Assembly: GCF_017948245.1 (NCBI RefSeq)
Contig: NZ_CP072866.1
Location: 434,001 to 498,000, forward strand
Source of the DNA: Rhizobium sp. NLR16a
GTDB lineage: Bacteria > Pseudomonadota > Alphaproteobacteria > Rhizobiales > Rhizobiaceae
Direction of reading: 5' to 3'
Length of the DNA stretch: 64,000 nucleotides
Shown: positions 42,371-51,366 of the stretch, one piece after another
Position numbering within the stretch: position 1 is the first letter of the stretch
Layout: the number at the start of each line of letters is the position of its first letter
Notes under the pieces: model-generated
Seen by the model: the letters and a program-made list of their open reading frames with translations, nothing else
Databases searched by the model: none
What the model was told of the DNA's origin: nothing
Program-made: the position numbers and the translations under genes

Positions 42371-43474
42371 CTATCGCGGCCCATGCGCCCCATCGAAGAT
42401 ATGCCGCGCCTTGGCCCTCGGCGCAGCGACGGAATGACGATTGACCAGTGAGCATTCGAGCTTCGTAATTGGATAGCGCTTGCCGGGCATGGTCTGAAGG
42501 TTGAGATGTTCAATCGCCCACTGACCCATGGCGAGGTGCGGAAGGACCGAAGTGGTCAGTGCCGGCACCAGATGTCTTGAAATTTCCTCATCGTCGTAGC
42601 CGACCACCGACATATCCTGGGGAATGCGAAGCCCGGCATCTTTGAGCGCTTCGTAGCATCCCACTGCAGTGCGATCGTTCTGGCAGAAAATGGCGGTGGG
42701 GGGGTCCTGCAAAGCAAGCAATTGCATCGTAGCGGCGTAGCCGGCACCGGCCGACCAGTCGCCTTCAACGACTAATTCTGGATCGAAGGGTATATCGGCG
42801 GTCGCCAGTGCACGGCGGTATCCCGTCAGCCGGTCTTGTGCAGCCTGCATCCAGATTTCACCAGTGATCGTCCCTATGCGATGGTGACCGTGCGCGATTA
42901 GATGCCGGGTGGAGCTCTGGCCTCCGGCGATTTCACTTGGCACCACGGCTGGAAAGGCATGATCCGCCGTGTAGCAGTTCAACAATACCGTCGGGATCTT
43001 GAGTTCGTAGACATAAGAAGGGAGTTGGACCTCTCTGGTATAGATTGTCATGTATATGAGCGCGGAAATGCCCCCGTTCGTCAGCGCCCTGATCGCTTTT
43101 GGCTCCATGACAGGATCACCCAGCGTTTGGGTGACCAACAGCACGTTGCCCGTGTTCCACGACGCTTGGCGGGCGCCCTCGATTGCGACGATCGCTTCCG
43201 GGCTGGTAGCGAGCTGATCCACTGCGAAACCGATCACGTTGTCCAGGCCCGAATAAGTGGCCTTCATGGTATAGCTTGTCCCCATGTAGCCGAGGGCGCG
43301 CGCCGCCTCCAATACGCGGTCGCGAGTCTGCTGTGAGATGCGGGTACCGGGCGTGTCGTTGAGCACGAAGGAAACAGCAGCCTGCGAGCAGCCGGCCGCC
43401 GCGGCGATGTCCATCATGGTCACGCGGGCGGGCTTATCCATTTCAGGATTCTTTTGGGTCTTAGGCTTTCGCAT
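42371..43474 (-). CDS. LacI-family transcriptional regulator
   Basis: This 367-residue regulator starts at ATG 43474, with an alternative ATG at 43441. The helix-turn-helix is VTMMDIAAAAGCSQAAVSFV near residues 18-37, followed by LNDTPGTRISQQTRDRVLEA. The effector domain begins NVIGFAVDQLATSPEAIVAI and has AIFCQNDRTAVGCYEALKDA and MSVVGYDDEEISRHLVPALT, the last being the usual LacI dimer-interface segment. It is divergent from the CUT2 importer at 43802-47449 and most likely represses it in the absence of its sugar. Confidence 0.9.
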   Translation of the reverse strand: MRKPKTQKNPEMDKPARVTMMDIAAAAGCSQAAVSFVLNDTPGTRISQQTRDRVLEAARALGYMGTSYTMKATYSGLDNVIGFAVDQLATSPEAIVAIEGARQASWNTGNVLLVTQTLGDPVMEPKAIRALTNGGISALIYMTIYTREVQLPSYVYELKIPTVLLNCYTADHAFPAVVPSEIAGGQSSTRHLIAHGHHRIGTITGEIWMQAAQDRLTGYRRALATADIPFDPELVVEGDWSAGAGYAATMQLLALQDPPTAIFCQNDRTAVGCYEALKDAGLRIPQDMSVVGYDDEEISRHLVPALTTSVLPHLAMGQWAIEHLNLQTMPGKRYPITKLECSLVNRHSVAAPRAKARHIFDGAHGPR

Positions 43475-43801
43475 GCGGGGGAATGATCTCCGGATCTTGG
43501 AAGGAGTTGCGTTTTAGGTAATTAATATTAGCATTTATCCGAAAGTGCTGGCAATCGCGCGATCACCTGCATTGCTTGGCGATCATCACTTCAAAACTTG
43601 ATTCTAGTTATCCCGCGATGAAATGTTTTGATGTGCATTGATAATACTATTTACTAATTAAGATTCTTGTATACCGTCAGAGGGCGATCGGAACCTATGC
43701 CACTCGTCGCTTTTGCGGCGGCCCTTAGGAGGGGGCGCGCATTCGGCCGGCCGTAAATCGCAAACGGGCCCATGCGACTGCGGCCCCTCGGGAGGTATAT
43801 T
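43475..43801. other. divergent intergenic region, AT-rich
   Basis: The 327 bases between the LacI regulator and the binding-protein gene hold no frame I can support. Two AT-rich patches (about 43515-43545 and 43615-43670) stand out and probably contain the promoters in both directions. I found no convincing perfect operator palindrome. GGGAGG at the right end is the ribosome-binding site of the binding-protein gene. Confidence 0.5.
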
Positions 43802-44764
43802 ATGAAACAGCTGAAACGGAATGCAGCCTTGTTCCTTGCCGGGCTGGTACTGAGCGCGGCGCCGATTGCAGTATCCGATGCCGCCGACAAACCAACTCTT
43901 GCTTTCGTCGTCAACGGCGCGTCTGACTTCTGGAAAGCCGCGGAAGCGGGCGTGAAGAAGGCCCAGGCCGAATTGCCGGATTACCAACTGGAACTGAAGT
44001 ACCCTGAGCAGGCATCGGTAGCCATCCAGCAGCGCCTGATGGAAGACCTCGTCAGTGCTGGCGTCAAGGGGATCATGGTTTCCGCAGTCGATCCCAAGAC
44101 GCAGACCGAGGGCTTGAACAAGATCGGCTCACAAACAGCCCTCTTCACGACCGACAGCGACGCGCCGCAGACCAACCGCGTCGCTTATATTGGCTCGTCC
44201 AATATCGACGCCGGTCTGCAGGCGGCTGAAATCGCGAAGAAGGCAATGCCGGATGGCGGCAAATGCATCGGTTTTGTCGGGCTCCTCGGAGCCGATAATG
44301 CCAAGGAACGCATTCAGGGCATGAAGGATGGGCTTAAGGGGACGAAGATCGAGCTGACAGATGTGCGCGGTGACGATATCGACCAGACACGCGCAAAAAA
44401 GAATGTCGAGGATGCACTGGTTGCCAGCCCGGACGTGACCTGCATGGTCGGCTTCTACTCATATAACACGCCACGCATCTATGAGGCGCTGCGCGACGCC
44501 GGAAAGCTTGGTCAGATCACTGTCGTCGGCTTTGACGACGATCCGATCACGCTCGGCGGCGTCAAGGAAGGCACGGTCGCGGCAACCGTCGTGCAGCAGC
44601 CATTCGAATGGGCTTATCAGGGGATGAAGCTGATGGCTGCCTACCTCAAGGGCGACAAGTCCGGTGTTCCCAGCAACGGCTTGATCATCATTCCGACAGT
44701 GATCATCGGCAAGGATGACGTCGATAAATATGCCGCCAACTTGAAGGCCATGGCTGGAAAGTAA
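43802..44764 (+). CDS. CUT2 (ribose-type) sugar ABC transporter substrate-binding protein
   Basis: The ATG at 43802 gives 320 residues with a signal peptide cleaved near VSDAADKP (residue about 28). The family-4 periplasmic-binding fold (PF13407) appears in LAFVVNGASDFWKAAEAGVK, LVSAGVKGIMVSAVDP, VAYIGSSNIDAGLQAAEIAK and VVGFDDDPITLGGVKEGTVA. It is closer to the RbsB/xylose group than to peptide binders. It is the first gene of an importer operon with an RbsA-type ATPase and RbsC-type permease. A long hairpin follows it. The sugar is not determined. Confidence 0.9.
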   Translation: MKQLKRNAALFLAGLVLSAAPIAVSDAADKPTLAFVVNGASDFWKAAEAGVKKAQAELPDYQLELKYPEQASVAIQQRLMEDLVSAGVKGIMVSAVDPKTQTEGLNKIGSQTALFTTDSDAPQTNRVAYIGSSNIDAGLQAAEIAKKAMPDGGKCIGFVGLLGADNAKERIQGMKDGLKGTKIELTDVRGDDIDQTRAKKNVEDALVASPDVTCMVGFYSYNTPRIYEALRDAGKLGQITVVGFDDDPITLGGVKEGTVAATVVQQPFEWAYQGMKLMAAYLKGDKSGVPSNGLIIIPTVIIGKDDVDKYAANLKAMAGK

Positions 44765-44768
44765 TTCT

Positions 44769-44801
44769 CTTTCGCGGCGGGGGTACTCCCCGCCGCGAAA
44801 G
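44769..44801 (+). other. 14-base-arm intergenic hairpin after binding-protein gene
   Basis: CTTTCGCGGCGGGG (44769-44782) is perfectly complementary to 44788-44801, with a five-base loop, starting four bases after the binding-protein stop. No T-run follows. The stem is strong enough to protect the upstream message from 3' exonucleases or to reduce read-through to the ATPase gene. Confidence 0.75.
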
Positions 44802-44839
44802 ACGTTTCATGCCGCAGCACCCGCAGTCATGGACAGGCA

Positions 44840-46381
44840 ATGAATCATAGCTCAGACATCCCGTCACCGAACGCGCCTGCAACGCCGTTCCTTTCGCTTT
44901 CCGGCGTTGGCAAGACTTTTCCAGGCGTCGTAGCGCTTGACGGGTTGTCGCTCGACATCGTGCCGGGAGAGGTCATCGGCTTGGTCGGCGAGAACGGGGC
45001 CGGCAAATCGACGCTGATGAATATTCTTGGCGGCGTGATCGCTCCGGATCGGGGCACGATCCTGCTCGATGGCGCAGAGCTTCGCCACCTTACTGTGGAG
45101 ACGAGCATCGCATCCGGCATCGCTTTTGTGCATCAAGAACTCAACCTTTTTGACAATCTCGACGTCGCCGCCAATATCTTCCTGGGCCGTGAGCCGTTGA
45201 AAGCGGGACCTTTCAAGTTTGTCGATCGTGCTCGGCTTCGAGAGATGGTGACCCCGCTCTTGAAGCGCGTGGGAGCACATTTTTCCGCCGACACACCCGT
45301 TGCGTTGCTTTCTCTTGCCGAGCAGCAGATGGTGGAAATCGCCAAGGCGCTGTCGATCAAGGCTCGGCTTGTCATCTTCGACGAACCCACTTCCAGCCTG
45401 CCGCTGGCCGAAACCGAGCGGCTGCTGAACATCATCACATCGCTGAAAGCGGATGGAATCAGTGTGATCTTCATCTCGCACCGTCTCCACGAGGTTGAGC
45501 GCGTAGCAGATCGGGTGGTCGTATTACGCGATGGCACGCTCGTCGGTACGCTCGCCAAGAAGGACATTGGCCATGATCAGATGGTCAAGCTGATGATCGG
45601 CCGGTTGCTCGCGGCCCGGACGGCAAAGCCGCAGCGTTCGCCAGGGCCGGTCGCATTGAAGGTAAACGGCGTGCGCACCGAGGCCTATCCCAGCCGCCCC
45701 GTTGACCTGGAAATAAGGTACGGAGAAATCCTGGGGCTTGCAGGCCTCGTCGGGTCTGGCCGCACCGAGCTTGCAAGGGTACTCTTCGGCATCGACCGGA
45801 GTTACGGCGGAGCCATTCTGCAGGACGGACGCCAAATTGCGATCGGTTCTGCTCGGGACGCTGTCGCCGGGGGCATCTTTCTGGTGCCGGAGGATCGCAA
45901 GCGCAATGGCATTCTTCTTGATCTTCCGATCGCCCAGAACATCACCCTTGCCGATCTTCCCAGGATTTCTAGCCGCTTCATGGTCTCCGCTGAACGGGAG
46001 ATCGAGGCCGCTGAAAAGCAGCGTGTTCGTCTCGGGATCAAGGCGCCCTCCGTTTCGACGCGAACCGGCACTCTGTCCGGCGGCAACCAGCAAAAGGTGG
46101 TTCTAGCCAAATGGTTGTCGATGAGCCCGAGGGTAATGATCTTCGATGAGCCGACACGCGGCATCGATATCGGCGCGAAGAACGAAATCTACGGCCTGAT
46201 GCGAGCGCTTGCTGATGCCGGTGTCGCGATCCTGATGATCTCCAGCGACATGGAAGAGGTGATCGGCGTTTCTGACCGCATCGCCGTCATGCACGAGGGC
46301 CAGATCGCCGGCATTCTCGAAGAGGACGAATTCAGCCAGGAAAGCGTCCTTTTGCTTGCTGTCGGCAAAAGCGTAAAATAG
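44840..46381 (+). CDS. CUT2 sugar ABC transporter dual ATPase (RbsA type)
   Basis: This 513-residue protein has two ATPase domains as in RbsA. The first has Walker A GENGAGKSTLMN, signature-like LLSLAEQQMVEIAKAL and Walker B RLVIFDEPTSSLP. The second has a degenerate P-loop (GLVGSGRTELAR), signature TLSGGNQQKVVLAKWL and RVMIFDEPTRGIDIG. Such asymmetry is normal in this family. It energises the permease encoded 42 bases downstream. The order is binding protein, ATPase, permease. Confidence 0.92.
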   Translation: MNHSSDIPSPNAPATPFLSLSGVGKTFPGVVALDGLSLDIVPGEVIGLVGENGAGKSTLMNILGGVIAPDRGTILLDGAELRHLTVETSIASGIAFVHQELNLFDNLDVAANIFLGREPLKAGPFKFVDRARLREMVTPLLKRVGAHFSADTPVALLSLAEQQMVEIAKALSIKARLVIFDEPTSSLPLAETERLLNIITSLKADGISVIFISHRLHEVERVADRVVVLRDGTLVGTLAKKDIGHDQMVKLMIGRLLAARTAKPQRSPGPVALKVNGVRTEAYPSRPVDLEIRYGEILGLAGLVGSGRTELARVLFGIDRSYGGAILQDGRQIAIGSARDAVAGGIFLVPEDRKRNGILLDLPIAQNITLADLPRISSRFMVSAEREIEAAEKQRVRLGIKAPSVSTRTGTLSGGNQQKVVLAKWLSMSPRVMIFDEPTRGIDIGAKNEIYGLMRALADAGVAILMISSDMEEVIGVSDRIAVMHEGQIAGILEEDEFSQESVLLLAVGKSVK

Positions 46382-46423
46382 CGGCCGCAGCCATTATGAA
46401 CGGGTATCGGAGATGGGTCTCGA

Positions 46424-47449
46424 ATGATCAAGAAAGATCTTGGACTGCTGCTTTTGATCGTCGTTGTCGGCGTCGTCGTCGCCATCATCAACCCGCGCTT
46501 CTTGCTGCCGATCAACCTCGCGAACACCGCCAACCTGATTGGTCTGTTCGGCATCCTGTCGATGGGTCAGGCCTTTGTCATCATTACGGGCGGTATCGAG
46601 CTTTCGGTGGGCTCGCTCGTAGCGCTTCTTGGCGTACTGTTCGTCGATTTCATAGCGGTACAAGATATGCCCTGGACGCTGGCACTGCCGCTCATTCTCC
46701 TGCTCGGCGCCGTCATAGGCGCCGTCCACGGTTGGCTCATCACCCGGCTCAACTTGCAGCCCTTCGTCGTCACCCTTTGCGGCCTCCTGATCTATCGCGG
46801 GGCAGCGCGCTTCTATACGGCCGACGGAACGGCGGGATTTGCTTTCGGCCAGAATTTCCCGGAGCTTGAGTTTCTGACCGCCGGGCGGTTCTATGGCATT
46901 CCGAGCACCTTCATTGCTATGGTCGTCATTTCCGTGGCCATGTGGCTGGTGCTTCATCGCTCTGTCTTCGGACGTTATCTTTACGCGGTTGGAAAAAACG
47001 AAGAGGCTGCTCGCTATTCAGGTATCCGGACTGACCGCTTGGTTATGACAGCCTATGTCATCTGCGGACTGCTTACGGCGCTTTCGGCGATCTATTTCGC
47101 CATGTACACGCGCTCGATCTCGCCGGCGAGCCATGGCCAGTTCTACGAGCTCTACGCGATCGCCGCCGCCGTGCTCGGCGGCTTTTCACTCCGTGGCGGT
47201 GAGGGATCGATCGTCGGGGTCGTGCTGGGCACAGTCCTACTGCAAGAGTTGCAAAACCTTGTAAACCTGCTCGGCATTCCTTCGTCGCTGAACTTCGCCG
47301 TCATGGGTGGCGTGATCCTCATCGGCGTCCTGATCGACCAACAATGGCATTCTATCCGCGCAAAGCGACGCCTCGTCTCCGCCGCACGGCAGACTGAATC
47401 CCGTCGTCCAAACGAAGGAACCTTGCCGGTGGTTGCTAACCGGGAATAG
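46424..47449 (+). CDS. CUT2 sugar ABC transporter permease (RbsC type)
   Basis: This 341-residue permease has eight to ten membrane helices. Characteristic segments are LFGILSMGQAFVIITGGIEL then SVGSLVALLGV, the RbsC/BPD_transp_2 signature, followed by FVVTLCGLLIYRGAARFYT. FGRYLYAVGKNEEAARYSGI gives the ATPase-contact loop. It completes the first CUT2 importer. The next gene belongs to a separate LacI-led unit after a 305-base gap. Confidence 0.92.
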   Translation: MIKKDLGLLLLIVVVGVVVAIINPRFLLPINLANTANLIGLFGILSMGQAFVIITGGIELSVGSLVALLGVLFVDFIAVQDMPWTLALPLILLLGAVIGAVHGWLITRLNLQPFVVTLCGLLIYRGAARFYTADGTAGFAFGQNFPELEFLTAGRFYGIPSTFIAMVVISVAMWLVLHRSVFGRYLYAVGKNEEAARYSGIRTDRLVMTAYVICGLLTALSAIYFAMYTRSISPASHGQFYELYAIAAAVLGGFSLRGGEGSIVGVVLGTVLLQELQNLVNLLGIPSSLNFAVMGGVILIGVLIDQQWHSIRAKRRLVSAARQTESRRPNEGTLPVVANRE

Positions 47450-47754
47450 ATGCGGCCACACTCGGCGAAGAGTTGATCGCCTGCTCGTTTCTGGAGCTCA
47501 TGTCATGACCATTGAAGCCATGACCAACATTGGTCAACCGTGAACGCGGAACATCTTTTCACGTGTACCTTCCTTCCAAGGAGGGGTGCGGCTTGAGAGA
47601 TATCCATACGAAATCGATTGCGCAAACGTTTCGATGACGTTAGCGTGATCATATTCGCGGATCCCGGGAAAGCCTGTTCGAGCTGGAGTTCCGCTTGGGA
47701 GGATAATTTGAGCAGCTTCCTTGTAGTGCTGCTGGCGAAAGCCGGAGGGCACGC
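47450..47754. promoter_or_regulatory. intergenic region with a 16-base palindrome, candidate LacI operator
   Basis: No gene is supported in these 305 bases. TGACCAACATTGGTCA (47521-47536) has perfect 7-base arms and a CA centre, so it is a good operator candidate. A second LacI-like core, ATTGCGCAAACG, lies near 47617-47628. Either could bind the regulator encoded at 47755, which would then control itself and the genes behind it. Confidence 0.5.
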
Positions 47755-48753
47755 ATGACCACTATTTCCGCGGTCGCAAGGGCGGCCGGCGTTTCTGTCT
47801 CCACGGTTTCGCACGTTCTTAACAAGACCCGCTACGTGTCGCCCGAAAAGGCGAAGCTCGTCATGGAGGCTGTGGACGCGATTGGCTACATTCCAAACGC
47901 CGTTGCGCGCTCGCTCAAACTCTCCTCGACAGGTACAGTCGGCTTGGCGATTTCCGCGATTTCGAACCCTTATTTCAGCGACATCATTTGCGCGATCGAA
48001 GCCGAGTGTTCCAAGAGAGGCTTGATCGCATTTTTGTGTGACACTCAGGACGATCCAGATCGAGAACTGGAGCTCGTCCGGCATTTGCATCGGCGCCGCG
48101 TCGATGGGATTATTCTTGCCCCTTCGGGCGATCCAAAAAGATCGTTGGACTACCTTATCGACTGCAATCTTCCCTGCGTGCTCGTCGACAGGCTCTCCGA
48201 TGATCGTTTCGATCAGGTCGGGACCGATAACACGGCGGCTATTCGCATGCTGGTCGATCATCTCGTTGCACTCCATCACGAACGGATCGGAATCATCCTG
48301 GGTCAGCCCGGATTTGCGACGACCGTGGAGCGCACGAAGGCTTTCCGGGCTGCCATGGCGGAGAAGGGGATAGAGGTGCCGCCTGCGTTCATCAGCAATG
48401 GCAATAGCAGCACCGCAGACGCCACGGCTTCGACGCACCGGTTGCTGGAGCTGAAGGAGCCACCCACAGCAATCCTGGCCTCAAATAATCTTGCGATGAT
48501 CGGCACCATGAGAGCCATTCGGGAACGCGGTCTACGCGTTCCCGTGGACATATCCGTGCTCGGAATCGATGATTTCGAATGGGCGGATTATTTCGAACCG
48601 CGCCTGACGCTCATGGCCCAGCCTTGTGACGAGATTGGTTACAAAGCAGCGGATCTCCTGATCCAACGGATCGGCGATAAACATCTACCTCGGCAGACCG
48701 TGCGCCTGTCGCCAGTCCTGCGTATCCGTCAATCGTGTGGAGAAGCAGCATGA
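47755..48753 (+). CDS. LacI-family transcriptional regulator
   Basis: This 332-residue regulator has a short N-terminus before the helix-turn-helix (TTISAVARAAGVSVSTVSHV), then the hinge YIPNAVARSLKLSSTGTVGL. The effector domain has AISNPYFSDIICAIEAECSK, PTAILASNNLAMIGTMRAIR and VLGIDDFEWADYFEPRLTLM, the latter typical of the family. Unlike the other three LacI genes here it lies at the head of the operon it should control and shares its direction. Its stop overlaps the start of the ATPase gene by four bases (ATGA), so regulator and importer are translated together. Confidence 0.9.
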   Translation: MTTISAVARAAGVSVSTVSHVLNKTRYVSPEKAKLVMEAVDAIGYIPNAVARSLKLSSTGTVGLAISAISNPYFSDIICAIEAECSKRGLIAFLCDTQDDPDRELELVRHLHRRRVDGIILAPSGDPKRSLDYLIDCNLPCVLVDRLSDDRFDQVGTDNTAAIRMLVDHLVALHHERIGIILGQPGFATTVERTKAFRAAMAEKGIEVPPAFISNGNSSTADATASTHRLLELKEPPTAILASNNLAMIGTMRAIRERGLRVPVDISVLGIDDFEWADYFEPRLTLMAQPCDEIGYKAADLLIQRIGDKHLPRQTVRLSPVLRIRQSCGEAA

Positions 48754-50270
48754 ATAATCAGGTTGTTCTTTCGGCGAAAGGGGTCACCAAGCATTTCGGC
48801 GGTGTTCAAGCGCTACGTGGCGTGGATTTCGATCTCAAAGTTGGAGAGATCCATGCCCTGCTTGGGGAGAACGGCGCGGGCAAATCAACATTGATGAACC
48901 TGATGTCGGGGGTGCATACGCCGGATCGGGGAGAGATCTTCATCAACGGAAACCCCGCGCGATTTTACACCCCCCGCGATGCACAAGCCGCAGGAATCGC
49001 GACGATCTTCCAGGAATTGGATCTCGTTTCGAGTTTGAGCGTCGCGGCCAATCTCTTTCTTGGTCGCGAGTTGGTCCATCGACACGGCATGCTGGACGGA
49101 AAGGCGATGTTGCGCGAAGCCCGCAACAGACTGGAAGCGATTGACCGTTCAATTGATCCGGCTCAGCTCGTAAGCGAACTTTCAATCGGCCAGCGCCAGG
49201 TTGTCGCTATTGTCAAGGCGCTGTCTTATGCGTCGCGTGCTCTGATTATGGACGAGCCAACAGCTGCCTTGACCGCTGGGGAAGTCGATCGCTTGTTCGA
49301 AATCATGCGCGGACTCGCATCATCAGGCGTAGGTATCGTCTATATTTCGCATCGGCTTGAGGAAGTCCCGCAGATTGCCGATCGAGTGACGGTGATGCGC
49401 GACGGTAGAGTAGCTGGCGTTACCGAACCGAACGCGCCGCAGGCCAAGTTGGTACAGCTTCTCGTCGGCCGTCCATTGAGCGAGCTTTACCCGCCTCGCT
49501 CCGGTCATGTCGGAGATGTGCTTCTGCGGATGCGGCAGGCCTCCTTCCGTCCGCATCGGCCGTCACCCGGGTGGCGGGCCCCATCTAAAATTGATCTGGA
49601 TGTTCACCGCGGTGAAATTGTCGGTTTGGCTGGTGTGATGGGCGCGGGCCGGACGGAGCTTCTGAGCGCTCTGTACGGGACGGGCGTGCCGGGAAGATGG
49701 CAGGGCGAGGTTACAATTGACGGCAAACCGGCAAGGCTCAGATCCATCGCCGCTGCGCGCAGAGTTGGTCTCGCATTCGTAACCGATGATCGGCGCGGTG
49801 CCGGACTTATGTTGCGTATGTCTGTTGGCCTCAATCTGGTGATGTCGATCATTCGGCGGATATCGCCGAATGGCTTGTTGTCTGCGCGTCGACAGGACGA
49901 TGCGATTAAGAACTCGTTCGGGAATTTCGACATTCGTCCGAAGAACCCCCGGATCGCGGTGGGTGCTCTTTCTGGCGGCAATCAACAGAAGGTCGTCCTT
50001 GCGAAGGAGGTATTGGGCAATCCCAGCTTGTTGCTTCTCGACGAGCCGACCCGTGGTGTTGACGTCGGAGCGAAGGGGGAGATTTACACTCGCCTGCGCA
50101 AATTTGCCTCGGACGGATTGGGCATTCTTGTCGCTTCAAGCGAAATGCCGGAGCTGATCGGCTTATGCGACCGAATAGTGGTTCTCCGCGACGGCTGCAG
50201 CGTTGCCGAATTTTCCGGCGGCGTGGGCGAGCATGAGGTTCTGGCCGCTGCCAACGGGAGGGAGGGATGA
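48750..50270 (+). CDS. CUT2 sugar ABC transporter dual ATPase (RbsA type)
   Basis: The ATG at 48750 lies inside the end of the regulator gene and gives 506 residues. The first domain has GENGAGKSTLMNLMSG, ELSIGQRQVVAIVKAL and RALIMDEPTAALT. The second has the degenerate P-loop GVMGAGRTELLS, ALSGGNQQKVVLAKEV and LLLLDEPTRGVDVG. It is clearly related to the ATPase at 44840 but too divergent to be a recent copy. Its stop overlaps the permease start by four bases. Confidence 0.92.
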   Translation: MNNQVVLSAKGVTKHFGGVQALRGVDFDLKVGEIHALLGENGAGKSTLMNLMSGVHTPDRGEIFINGNPARFYTPRDAQAAGIATIFQELDLVSSLSVAANLFLGRELVHRHGMLDGKAMLREARNRLEAIDRSIDPAQLVSELSIGQRQVVAIVKALSYASRALIMDEPTAALTAGEVDRLFEIMRGLASSGVGIVYISHRLEEVPQIADRVTVMRDGRVAGVTEPNAPQAKLVQLLVGRPLSELYPPRSGHVGDVLLRMRQASFRPHRPSPGWRAPSKIDLDVHRGEIVGLAGVMGAGRTELLSALYGTGVPGRWQGEVTIDGKPARLRSIAAARRVGLAFVTDDRRGAGLMLRMSVGLNLVMSIIRRISPNGLLSARRQDDAIKNSFGNFDIRPKNPRIAVGALSGGNQQKVVLAKEVLGNPSLLLLDEPTRGVDVGAKGEIYTRLRKFASDGLGILVASSEMPELIGLCDRIVVLRDGCSVAEFSGGVGEHEVLAAANGREG

Positions 50271-51313
50271 TGTCCGAACAGCAGATCACGTCCAATCCAG
50301 CGATACAGCCTGCTAAGCGTATTGATCCGCTTGCTGTGATAGTGCGCTTCCAAAGCCTGATCGGCCTTGTGCTGGTCTTTGCCGGCGGCATCATATTCTC
50401 TCCCCGCCGGCACGGCGTTATCCTGTTTCTCCAGCCCGACAACATCGCCAACATCGTCCGCGCGGTATCCGAAACCGGCATCATCGCGATCGGGATGACG
50501 TTTGTGATCATCACCGCCGGGATCGATCTATCGGTCGGGGCGACCCTTGGTCTTGCGAGCGTTGTTACTGCAACGTTGATGGTCTCTGGTGGCTTCGGGC
50601 TAATTACGACGGTTGTGGCGGTGCTCCTGATGGGAACTTGTTTCGGGTTGGTCCAAGGAGCAATCTCAAGCAAGTTTCGGCTCGAAGCATTCATCGTGAC
50701 CCTTGCGGGGCTGCAGGCTGCTCGAGGCCTGGCACTCGTGGTCTCGGGAAATCAATACATCAATATATCGTATGGCGAGGGGCCAGGCCTTGCTCCGCCG
50801 ATCTTCGCAATCCTGGGCGGCCGTCTGTTCGGCAACGTCGTTCCGGTAGCCACCATCGTCTTTCTGATTTTCGCCTTCATCGCCACGATCCTTCTCAATA
50901 CAACGCGGTTCGGCCGTTACGTCTATGCGGTTGGCGGAAATGAGCGTGCCGCCCGCATATCGGGCGTTCCTGTCTCGGCGATCAAGATCGCCGTCTATGC
51001 CATAACAGGCTTTGCATCCGCGCTAGCCGGCATTGTCCACGCCGGCCAATTCAACTTCGGTAGCGCCAATGATGGCACCGGATACGAATTGACTGCCATC
51101 GCCGCCGTGGTGATTGGAGGAACCAGTCTGTTTGGCGGCGCGGGTTCCATGGTCGGAACGATCGCCGGCACGATCATGCTGGGTGCCTTAGCCAATATTC
51201 TGCAGCTCAACAACATCACGCCAGCCATGCAATTGCTTGCCACGGCGGCAATCATTGTCTTGGCGGCAGTCCTTCAATCCCTCGTTCGTCGCCGCGAAGG
51301 GTTGGGCAGGTAA
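50267..51313 (+). CDS. CUT2 sugar ABC transporter permease (RbsC type)
   Basis: This 348-residue permease begins at one of two adjacent ATG codons (50267 or 50270). A polar 35-residue N-terminus leads to helix 1 (LIGLVLVFAGGIIFSP). The family signature reads ETGIIAIGMTFVIITAGIDL then SVGATLGLASVV. The loop FGRYVYAVGGNERAARISGV contacts the ATPase, and YELTAIAAVVIGGTSLFGGA is a well-conserved RbsC segment. It is coupled to the ATPase before it and followed after 53 bases by the binding-protein gene, an order opposite to that of the neighbouring importer. Confidence 0.92.
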   Translation: MMSEQQITSNPAIQPAKRIDPLAVIVRFQSLIGLVLVFAGGIIFSPRRHGVILFLQPDNIANIVRAVSETGIIAIGMTFVIITAGIDLSVGATLGLASVVTATLMVSGGFGLITTVVAVLLMGTCFGLVQGAISSKFRLEAFIVTLAGLQAARGLALVVSGNQYINISYGEGPGLAPPIFAILGGRLFGNVVPVATIVFLIFAFIATILLNTTRFGRYVYAVGGNERAARISGVPVSAIKIAVYAITGFASALAGIVHAGQFNFGSANDGTGYELTAIAAVVIGGTSLFGGAGSMVGTIAGTIMLGALANILQLNNITPAMQLLATAAIIVLAAVLQSLVRRREGLGR

Positions 51314-51366
51314 TGTGGCGGCACCTCCCGGAAGGTGGATCCGGGATCAATGTGGAGGAGAAAGCA

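Noticed and set aside
42185..42451. Small plus-strand frame after the PIN toxin
   Set aside because: It runs into the end of the convergent LacI gene and shows no ribosome-binding site or conserved sequence.
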